6,204 nucleotides of DNA from Candidatus Aegiribacteria sp. (GTDB lineage: Bacteria; Fermentibacterota; Fermentibacteria; Fermentibacterales; JCC-6), in NCBI GenBank assembly GCA_030642525.1, contig DAOWNO010000136.1:1-6204 (forward strand). The letters are read 5' to 3'. Below, one piece after another: positions 1-5,343 of this stretch. Numbering within the stretch: position 1 is the first letter of the stretch; each line of letters starts with the position of its first letter. A program made the translations under genes and the position numbers. The notes beneath the pieces are model-generated. The model saw only the letters and a program-made list of their open reading frames with translations. It was not told the DNA's origin and did no database searches.

Positions 1-551
1 ACCTTTTCCGGATGGGCAGATCGGACAGAAGGGAAAGACTGAATGATACGAGAAATTCCTGCAAAAACCTGCTTCTTGAATACGTCAAATCCATTGCGAT
101 GACAGCCGGCGGTATCGTCGGTGTTATTTTCGGGGGGGATTTCGTGGTGGATAGTGCAGTCCTGATTGCTGAATCCTGGGGAGTCACTGAAACTCTGATC
201 AGCGTAACAGTTGTCGCTCTGGGAACTTCACTGCCGGAGATAGTCGTCTCTGTAATTGCTGTACGAGAAAATCACTGGGACATGGCTCTGGGCAATATTA
301 TTGGCAGTAATCTGTTCAATATCCTGTTCGTACTTGGAATTACTGCTTCCATAAAACCCATGGACTTTCCAGGATTCAATCAGATGGTGCTGCCTGATAT
401 TCTTGTTGTTATGGGCATTACTGTCATGCTGTTCATGTTCATGGTTTTTAAAGGAAAGGGAAGCAATAAGGGGAGGATAAGCAGGATTGAAGGTGGAATT
501 ATGTTTGTTTCATATATTCTGTACATTACGTTCGTAATCGTACGGAGGTAA
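1..551 (+). CDS. Sodium/calcium exchanger family (CaCA, YrbG-like) membrane protein, C-terminal half, 5'-truncated by window edge
   Basis: The reading frame is open from base 3 to the TAA at 549-551, so the gene begins upstream of the window. The visible part carries the second alpha-repeat of the CaCA antiporter superfamily: a GGDFVVDSA segment, then ALGTSLPEIVVS, then GNIIGSNLFNILFVLG. In known family members the conserved acidic residue of GTSLPE and the asparagines of GNIxGSNxFN help form the cation site in the membrane. About five hydrophobic segments follow a basic cytoplasmic loop (RSDRRER...), matching TM6-10 of the usual ten-helix, roughly 320-residue protein. Expected role is inner-membrane exchange of Na+ (or H+) for Ca2+, but ion specificity cannot be read here. 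An ATG at position 12 is unlikely to be the start, because it has no Shine-Dalgarno and would leave only one of two required alpha-repeats. Four bases separate its stop from aroB. Confidence 0.88.
   Translation, partial: LFRMGRSDRRERLNDTRNSCKNLLLEYVKSIAMTAGGIVGVIFGGDFVVDSAVLIAESWGVTETLISVTVVALGTSLPEIVVSVIAVRENHWDMALGNIIGSNLFNILFVLGITASIKPMDFPGFNQMVLPDILVVMGITVMLFMFMVFKGKGSNKGRISRIEGGIMFVSYILYITFVIVRR
544..549 (+). promoter_or_regulatory. Strong Shine-Dalgarno for aroB, overlapping the exchanger stop codon
   Basis: GGAGGT lies six bases before the ATG at 556 and its last base is the T of the upstream TAA stop. This fixes the aroB start and suggests that ribosomes finishing the exchanger gene can pass directly to aroB. 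Confidence 0.8.
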
Positions 552-555
552 CCCG

Positions 556-1653
556 ATGAAGCGTGATATGACTGATTTAATATTTCATATCAATGATCCT
601 GTTACAGTAGTTCGCACATATGAATGTGCAGGTGCTGGCGCTGATGGATTGAACTGGATAAAAGAACTGCCGGACGAATGGAAGAGTTCATTTCTTGTTG
701 TTGATTCGGAAGTTGGAAGACTGTTCCATTATCAGATGCAGTCTCTTTTTTCCTCATCCTCCGGTCTTTATCTGATGGATGCTGCAGAGGAATTGAAAAA
801 TACCTTTACGCTTGATCAGATATGGAGAAGCATGGCTGGAGCGGGAGTTCGGAGAGATACCCCGGTGATTGTAATAGGCGGCGGACTGACGTGTGATACA
901 GGTGCAATGGCAGCATCAACTTACCTCAGAGGTTTAAGATTGATGATCGTTCCCACCACGCTTCTGTCAATGGTGGATGCATGCCTTGGTGGAAAAACCG
1001 GTGTGAACCTTGCCGGAATAAAGAACCAGGTAGGTACTTTTCACCCGGCAGAGATGATTGTGATATCACCTGAATATCTTGATACACTCCCCGGACGGGA
1101 ATTCCGGAACGGTATGGCAGAAGTATTGAAGACAGCACTGATCGGTGATCCGGGAATCAAGACCATTATTCAGGAAGTGAGCGAAGCAGAGTTCTCATCA
1201 GATCAGATTCTTGAGATGATAGAGAGATGTCTGAAGGTAAAAGGTGATATTGTCTCCGAAGATCTGCTTGAGAATGGTTCCAGAATGCTTCTGAACCTTG
1301 GACATACAGTCGGGCATGTTCTTGAGAGCGCGAGTGAATTCAGACTGTCTCATGGAGAAGCAGTTGGACTGGGCATGATTGCTGAAGCCGCTATTGCCGT
1401 AAGATTCGGTGGAAACAGCAATCTTCCCGAAGAGATAAAGCATCTCCTGGAATTCTGCGGTCTGCCGACAGAAATAGAGGGGATACCTTCTTCTGAAGTA
1501 CTCGCAAGACTGCTTCAGCATGATAAGAAAACCAGAAGCAGGGGACGGATATGGGCTCTTCCCTTTGACTGGAGCGACTGCAGGTTAATTCATATGACAA
1601 CTGATCAGGAAGAGGAAATTCTTCCGGATGCTCTAAGCTCTCTGAGGGCGTAA
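556..1653 (+). CDS. aroB: 3-dehydroquinate synthase
   Basis: This cytoplasmic enzyme converts DAHP to 3-dehydroquinate, step two of the shikimate pathway, using NAD+ and a divalent metal. The 365-residue length is normal. Hallmarks in order: NAD-binding GGG at 108-110 with D114; YLRG at 123-126; PTTLLSMVDACLGGKTGVN at 133-151 with D141 and K147; KN at 156-157; GMAEVLK at 186-192, giving metal ligand E189 and K192; R243 and NLGHTVGH at 247-254, giving H250 and H254; HGEAVGLGM at 266-274, giving H266; and DKK at 323-325. E189, H250 and H266 match the family's metal ligands, so it should be catalytically complete. The glycine loop reads GGGLTCDTGA rather than the common GGGVVGDLAG, a variation around a retained Asp. 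The intact set of DHQS residues argues against sugar-phosphate cyclase relatives such as DOI synthase. No other shikimate gene is visible; the neighbours are an exchanger and tatC. Confidence 0.95.
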   Translation: MKRDMTDLIFHINDPVTVVRTYECAGAGADGLNWIKELPDEWKSSFLVVDSEVGRLFHYQMQSLFSSSSGLYLMDAAEELKNTFTLDQIWRSMAGAGVRRDTPVIVIGGGLTCDTGAMAASTYLRGLRLMIVPTTLLSMVDACLGGKTGVNLAGIKNQVGTFHPAEMIVISPEYLDTLPGREFRNGMAEVLKTALIGDPGIKTIIQEVSEAEFSSDQILEMIERCLKVKGDIVSEDLLENGSRMLLNLGHTVGHVLESASEFRLSHGEAVGLGMIAEAAIAVRFGGNSNLPEEIKHLLEFCGLPTEIEGIPSSEVLARLLQHDKKTRSRGRIWALPFDWSDCRLIHMTTDQEEEILPDALSSLRA

Positions 1654-1660
1654 ATTCAAA

Positions 1661-2374
1661 TTGAAAAAAATCACCGAGGGTAGTTTCTGGGAACACCTTG
1701 AAGAGATGAGGAAGCGGATATTCATTGTCCTTGGAGTGCTTGCAGGTTCTGTGATAGTATCCTTCCTGTTCAGCAGACAACTGATGATACTGGTGCTCAG
1801 TCATGGCCCCGAAAGACTGCAGACTCTAGCTCCGCCTGAGGCTTTTTCAGCCCACCTCAATCTTTCGCTAGCTGCAGGTATTATTGTTTCTTCTACGATA
1901 ATATTCTATCAGTTCTGGAGATTCGTTTCTCCAGGATTGTACAGAAAGGAGAGGAAAACAGCAGTCAGGGCGGCAATTGTATCGGTCATACTTTTTCTTG
2001 CGGGAGCCGCATTCGCCTGGTTTCTTATGCTTGAACCGGTGCTCGGTGTATTTCACAGTTTTGAAACCGGAAACATCACGGGAGACTGGAGCCTTGCGAA
2101 TTATATCAATTTCCTCGGCAGGTTCATTCTCATTTTCGGCACCGCATTTCAGCTTCCTGTCCTGGTGCTTATCCTGGTAAGGATGGGAGTTGTAACTCCT
2201 CATTTTCTGGCAAGCTTCAGAAGACATATAATTGTAGGACTGCTTATCATAGCAGCTCTGCTGACTCCTCCGGATCCGCTGACTCAGATAATGCTGACTC
2301 TTCCTCTGTATATCCTGTTTGAACTCAGTCTGCTCGTGGCAAGGGTGGGGCGGAAAAGAAAAGAAATATCATGA
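1661..2374 (+). CDS. tatC: Sec-independent protein translocase subunit TatC
   Basis: TatC is the polytopic core receptor of the twin-arginine translocase; it binds RR signal peptides and works with TatA/TatB, which are not in this window. The 237-residue protein has six predicted membrane helices (about 20-38, 66-86, 103-125, 148-174, 188-203, 207-226). Signatures: cytoplasmic FWEHLEEMRKR at 9-19 with E15; LAPPEAF at 56-62; YQFWRFVSPGLYRKER at 83-98 with F88 and E97; and LTPPDPLTQ at 201-209 with D205. These align with E. coli E15, F94, E103 and D211. The helix-4 glutamate (E. coli E170) is replaced by Q164 in FGTAFQLP. The start is TTG at 1661: the next Met is residue 16 and would remove the essential HLEE segment. 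A GAGGG lies 12 bases upstream, inside the end of aroB. Its end overlaps the next gene by ATGA. Confidence 0.95.
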   Translation: MKKITEGSFWEHLEEMRKRIFIVLGVLAGSVIVSFLFSRQLMILVLSHGPERLQTLAPPEAFSAHLNLSLAAGIIVSSTIIFYQFWRFVSPGLYRKERKTAVRAAIVSVILFLAGAAFAWFLMLEPVLGVFHSFETGNITGDWSLANYINFLGRFILIFGTAFQLPVLVLILVRMGVVTPHFLASFRRHIIVGLLIIAALLTPPDPLTQIMLTLPLYILFELSLLVARVGRKRKEIS

Positions 2375-3120
2375 TAAATTCAAACCGGGGTTTTAACCAG
2401 GATACAGAGTCTCTCCGGGATGCATATCCGGAGAGTACTTCAAAAGTGGAAATTATCATTCCCGTCTACAATGAAGAAGGAATTCTGGAAAGTCAGCTTA
2501 TACCGATTCTGGAAATGCTCCCTTCCGGATTTCAAGTTTCAGTAATTGAGAACGGGTCTACTGACAGGACGCCTGACCTGCTGCATGATCTCACCGAAAA
2601 GTATAAATCCCTCAGTTCAGTTTCCCTCCCTGACCCGAATTACGGACTTGCCATGAAAACAGGTCTTCTCAAAGCTGAAGGGGAAATTCTCATAATAGAT
2701 GACCTTGATGTGCTGGATATTGATTTCTGGATTCGGGGCATGAAGCTGCTTGGATCCGGTAGTGTTGATTTTGTACAGGGTTCCAAGGTTCTTGCGGGGA
2801 AAGCTGATAAGCGTCCCTTCATTCGAAAGGCTGCGACTCTCACACTGACATTTCTTCTCAGAACGCTGCTCGGATACGATGGAACGGATACTCATGGACC
2901 AAAGGTTATCCGGAAAAAAGCCATAGAGGACATCCCGGCTGAATGCGGATTTGAACTGGACATGTTTCCCACTGAATTCGTAATCAGAGCGCAGCGCGCC
3001 GGAGTGAACATCCGTGAGATCCCCATCCATCTGAGAGAGATCCGGGCTACGCCGCTGCCGCTGATAAGGAGAATCCCGAGAGCGCTGAGAGATATCTGGC
3101 GCCTTCACCGTTCATTGTAA
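2371..3120 (+). CDS. Family 2 glycosyltransferase (polyprenyl-phosphate-sugar synthase-like), soluble
   Basis: A 249-residue GT-A fold enzyme of glycosyltransferase family 2. After an unconserved 25-residue head come IIIPVYNEE at 28-36 (nucleotide-binding start), ENGSTDRT at 60-67, NYGLAMKTGLLKAEGE at 90-105, a DLD at 111-113 in the metal-binding DxD position, and GSKVLAG at 137-143. A conserved downstream block includes DTHGPKVIRKKA at 173-184 and FELDMFPTEFVIRAQ at 194-208. This layout resembles DPM1-like enzymes that transfer a sugar from a nucleotide donor to a polyprenyl phosphate. The sugar cannot be assigned. There is no membrane helix, but the last ~25 residues are strongly basic and amphipathic (RRIPRALRDIWRLHRSL) and may dock on the membrane. 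Its ATG overlaps the tatC stop as ATGA with only a weak purine tract upstream, which points to translational coupling. It converges on a membrane glycosyltransferase. Confidence 0.88.
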   Translation: MINSNRGFNQDTESLRDAYPESTSKVEIIIPVYNEEGILESQLIPILEMLPSGFQVSVIENGSTDRTPDLLHDLTEKYKSLSSVSLPDPNYGLAMKTGLLKAEGEILIIDDLDVLDIDFWIRGMKLLGSGSVDFVQGSKVLAGKADKRPFIRKAATLTLTFLLRTLLGYDGTDTHGPKVIRKKAIEDIPAECGFELDMFPTEFVIRAQRAGVNIREIPIHLREIRATPLPLIRRIPRALRDIWRLHRSL

Positions 3121-4914
3121 AAGGGACCGACTCCTCTTGCTGGTCCCGCTTGCTGTCAGAACAACTGTCTCGATAAAAACCGGTCTTGTATCCTCTGTAA
3201 TGAGTTCTACTATGAGAGAATCTCCAATCATCTGAAGTGTGACGGTAAATTCCTCAGACTGCTCCTCGGAGATCCATTCATCAGGGTTGGATATATCGGT
3301 CAGAACAATACCTGCCTGCATATTCGCTGTTATGGTCACTCCTGGAATTCCATTCTGTGTATGCATAACAGTGTGTTCGTACATATTGAAGAAATAGGCC
3401 GGTATTACGATAGAATCAGCGGTTTTCTCGATTCCGATCAGAGGACTTTCCGTATTGAACCAGAGTAATCCACGGTGAGTGTATGGTCGGGTTCCTCTGA
3501 TGTTTATCTGTCTGTACAGTTTTCTGAATTCCTCCGAGGCTGACAGATTTTCCGCAAGCGCGAAACCTATTGGTTCACCGGCAGCATTGAAACTGATGAT
3601 ATCAGGTTTCCTTTCCAGTACATATTCAATATTGCATACGTTATGACCCCCAAGCCCCCCCTCTTTGCTTTCTCCCTGATTCATAGCCAGATACCTGTCA
3701 TTCAGACCCAGCATGTCCAGTGAAGGCAGTTCAGACCAGTAGGGTAGTGTTCCAGCGGCTGTAACTGCAAGAAGAGGCTCTTTTTCTGCAAAGGCTTCTT
3801 TAAGCAGAAGACCTATTACCTGTCCATCCCATTCCCATCGTTCTTCCCGGGCTGTACGGTTCCGCGAATCGGTAAACTGAAGTATGACAAAGAGAAGCAG
3901 CGTTGCTGCAACCACCATCACGGTACCGAAAACCCTTTTGACCTTTATCTGCCGTAACTCTTCGATGCTGATGTAGATAAAAAGAACTGTCAGTGGAACG
4001 AAATGCCTGTACGCCGGAAAGTTGTCTCCTCCGATCAATATCAGATAGATGACCCATATTAGGGCCATTGCTGCCGGTAAGAGGGTTCTCGTATGCTTTT
4101 TACGGACAGCTCTGATGGTTGCAGCGAAGGAAAACAGTGACAGGGGAAAAAGAATGAATGTACCCCGAAGAATGTATTTCATACCGCAGAAAATGTAATG
4201 GGCGGATGGGTGAATCTTGATCCTGGCTGTGTTTGGCAGATAATCCCCATAATAAGAGAGCCGGAAGCCAAGCTGAAACAGAATGAACAGAGCTGGAAGC
4301 AGGGCAAGAAGAAAAGATTTTCTTCCATGACCTGAGAAAAGCAGCACCAGGACAGCGGCAAATGTGAAAAGAACTCCGTCAGGTCTTGTTATGCACAGAA
4401 ATGCAAGAGGGATGGAAGAGGTCAGAAATAGTCCGGCACCCGCTTCCCGGTGATCAATTATCCGCCATATCAAAGGAATAGAGAGTGCCAGCAGAACGGC
4501 AACAAGCGGTTGTTCAAGACCTCCAATAGTCCAGACCGCGATTGGCGCAGATAGCACAGCGAAGAGAAGCACAACCATGTATACTCCGTTGCGGTTCCTT
4601 CTGTAAGTGAAGAGTACGTTGAAAATAACACTGGCCATGGAGAGAATTCCCAGTAGTCGAACTGTGACAACACCATCAATTCCGATGCATACACCAGCCG
4701 CTGTTAGAAGAACCCAGAGAAGATTGGAGTATCCTTCCACTCTGGGGCCTTCTGTCCATGTCAATCCGTTACCGCTTGCCAGTCTCCGGGAATAGCGCAT
4801 GGATATCAGGGCATCATCTGAGATAAAAGGCATGTAGATCAGAGCATTAAGCATCAGCATAGCTGTAAAAGCAAGAAAAATAACAACAAACTGTTTTCTA
4901 TCTGTCAGTCGCAT
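3112..4914 (-). CDS. Polytopic GT-C glycosyltransferase, AftB-like, with C-terminal extracytoplasmic domain
   Basis: A 600-residue membrane protein. TM1 (about 8-28) is followed by FISDDALISMRYSRRLASGNG at 30-50; the DD at 33-34 sits where GT-C enzymes keep catalytic acidic residues in the first extracytoplasmic loop. Then come RVEGYSNLLW at 58-67, TRPDG at 176-180 and GGDNFPAYRHFVPL at 295-308. About 11 hydrophobic segments end near 346. The remaining ~250 residues are soluble: AGTLPYWS at 387-394, LDMLGLNDRYLA at 399-410 and a GGHN near 422-425, a combination I associate with the AftB arabinofuranosyltransferase-type family. The final 110 residues look beta-rich and are unassigned. Such enzymes move a sugar from a polyprenyl-phosphate carrier to an envelope acceptor outside the membrane; donor and acceptor are unknown. 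The ATG at 4914 is the only start after an in-frame TGA upstream. AGGAAG abuts it directly, an unusually tight Shine-Dalgarno spacing. The gene's 3' end overlaps the GT2 coding end by 9 bp. Confidence 0.8.
   Translation of the reverse strand: MRLTDRKQFVVIFLAFTAMLMLNALIYMPFISDDALISMRYSRRLASGNGLTWTEGPRVEGYSNLLWVLLTAAGVCIGIDGVVTVRLLGILSMASVIFNVLFTYRRNRNGVYMVVLLFAVLSAPIAVWTIGGLEQPLVAVLLALSIPLIWRIIDHREAGAGLFLTSSIPLAFLCITRPDGVLFTFAAVLVLLFSGHGRKSFLLALLPALFILFQLGFRLSYYGDYLPNTARIKIHPSAHYIFCGMKYILRGTFILFPLSLFSFAATIRAVRKKHTRTLLPAAMALIWVIYLILIGGDNFPAYRHFVPLTVLFIYISIEELRQIKVKRVFGTVMVVAATLLLFVILQFTDSRNRTAREERWEWDGQVIGLLLKEAFAEKEPLLAVTAAGTLPYWSELPSLDMLGLNDRYLAMNQGESKEGGLGGHNVCNIEYVLERKPDIISFNAAGEPIGFALAENLSASEEFRKLYRQINIRGTRPYTHRGLLWFNTESPLIGIEKTADSIVIPAYFFNMYEHTVMHTQNGIPGVTITANMQAGIVLTDISNPDEWISEEQSEEFTVTLQMIGDSLIVELITEDTRPVFIETVVLTASGTSKRSRSLLQ
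3119..3147 (-). terminator. Hairpin with short T-run at the convergent gene junction (possible terminator)
   Basis: GGGACC at 3123-3128 and GGTCCC at 3142-3147 form a 6-bp perfect stem with a 13-base loop. Read on the minus strand it is followed at once by TTTT (3122-3119), the form of a short intrinsic terminator for the GT-C gene. It lies just inside that gene's 3' coding end, before its stop at 3114-3112. Read on the plus strand it starts three bases after the GT2 stop but lacks a T-run. The stem is short, so it may be weak or fortuitous. Confidence 0.35.
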
Positions 4915-4988
4915 CTTCCTGATCCGGTATAAGTTGAAGTTGTCTCATACAATCATTTAGTGTTTCACGTTATCTTCATTCCGCGAAC

Positions 4989-5030
4989 ATAATACCGGTA
5001 CTGATCGGGCAGTGTCAATTTTCCTTTTTC
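4989..5030 (-). promoter_or_regulatory. Sigma-70-type promoter for the GT-C glycosyltransferase gene
   Basis: On the minus strand TTGACA (5018-5013), a perfect -35, is separated by 18 bases from TATTAT (4994-4989), a 5/6 match to the -10. An A-rich stretch, GAAAAAGGAAAA (5030-5019), precedes the -35 and resembles an UP element. The predicted transcription start near 4982 gives a leader of roughly 68 bases to the ATG at 4914. An 8-bp palindrome TACCGGTA (4993-5000) overlaps the -10 edge and could bind a regulator. Confidence 0.65.
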
Positions 5031-5039
5031 ATGCCTGCC

Positions 5040-5068
5040 TTGACTACTAAACATACGTTTACTATTTT
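5040..5068 (+). promoter_or_regulatory. Sigma-70-type promoter for the DUF6504-dinB unit
   Basis: TTGACT (5040-5045, 5/6 to the -35 consensus), a 17-base spacer and TATTTT (5063-5068, 4/6 to the -10) place the start of transcription near 5075. That leaves a leader of only about 17 bases, just enough for the GAGGAGG ribosome site at 5078-5084. The promoter is divergent from the one serving the GT-C gene, with the two -35 boxes 21 bases apart. Confidence 0.65.
5048..5061 (+). promoter_or_regulatory. Candidate LexA (SOS) operator inside the promoter spacer
   Basis: TAAACATACGTTTA is an imperfect palindrome (TAAAC-N4-GTTTA) lying entirely between the -35 and -10 boxes. It fits the inner part of the Bacillus-type SOS box consensus CGAACRNRYGTTYC: every position of AACRNRYGTTY matches and only outer bases differ. 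The position would block RNA polymerase when a repressor is bound, and the downstream unit encodes a translesion polymerase, a classic SOS target. No lexA or recA is visible to confirm which operator the host uses. Confidence 0.5.
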
Positions 5069-5077
5069 AGAGTTATC

Positions 5078-5084
5078 GAGGAGG
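5078..5084 (+). promoter_or_regulatory. Strong Shine-Dalgarno for the 82-aa DUF6504-like gene
   Basis: GAGGAGG, a near-perfect anti-16S complement, ends seven bases before the ATG at 5092. It decides the start and is the only good ribosome site for the two-gene unit, since dinB downstream has none of its own. Confidence 0.8.
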
Positions 5085-5091
5085 CGGGAGC

Positions 5092-5340
5092 ATGGTGACC
5101 AGGTATGATGAACCGGTCGAAATGATCAGTCATTTCACCGGAGGAACAGTGCGGCCGTGCCGTTTCAGATGGAACGGTCAAGTGTACCATATCATTTCGG
5201 TATCCTCGAAATGGGAAAGCCGCGAAGGAGCTTATCCGCTTTTTCATTACGTTGTACGCACTGAAGGAGAAGATGTTTATGAAATTCATTTTGACACATC
5301 TGATCTCACCTGGACTCTTGATTTCCACTACTCCGAATAA
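5092..5340 (+). CDS. Small DUF6504-like protein upstream of and coupled to dinB
   Basis: An 82-residue soluble protein with no signal peptide or membrane helix. It begins RYDEPVEM (4-11), continues with RPCRFRWNGQVYHIISVSSKW (21-41), and ends in alternating hydrophobic/aromatic strands including YEIHFD (63-68) and TWTLDFHY (73-80), so a small all-beta fold is likely. The pattern of an N-terminal Y-x-E-P-[IV]-E, then FRWxGxxY and a following W, resembles DUF6504 proteins, which from memory are often encoded beside Y-family or error-prone polymerases in Actinobacteria, Deinococcota and Chloroflexota. Biochemical function is unknown. It has its own promoter and a strong ribosome site, and is followed in the same frame by dinB after one stop codon and one further codon. 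A role in translesion synthesis, for example as a polymerase or clamp accessory, is inferred from position only. Confidence 0.8.
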   Translation: MVTRYDEPVEMISHFTGGTVRPCRFRWNGQVYHIISVSSKWESREGAYPLFHYVVRTEGEDVYEIHFDTSDLTWTLDFHYSE

Positions 5341-5343
5341 ATA

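Noticed and set aside
12..551. Complete short membrane protein starting at the ATG at 12
   Set aside because: The frame is open to the window edge, there is no Shine-Dalgarno before it, and the protein would hold only one of the two alpha-repeats required by the exchanger family.
926..1804. Three antisense open frames opposite aroB and the aroB/tatC junction
   Set aside because: No family motif, no ribosome site noticed, and they lie opposite strongly recognisable conserved genes.
2617..3108. 163-codon antisense open frame opposite the GT2 gene
   Set aside because: Composition is low in plausible domain features and it is fully covered by a gene with clear GT2 motifs. It is a reading-frame shadow.
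4945..4980. Tiny upstream frames in the GT-C leader (for example ATG-AAG-ATA-ACG-TGA on the minus strand)
   Set aside because: Four codons or fewer, no ribosome site and no attenuator-like structure noticed, so they are expected by chance.
4984..4988. CGAAC as a second LexA-type operator near the leftward promoter
   Set aside because: Only a half-site: the expected GTTCG after four bases is absent (TACCG instead).
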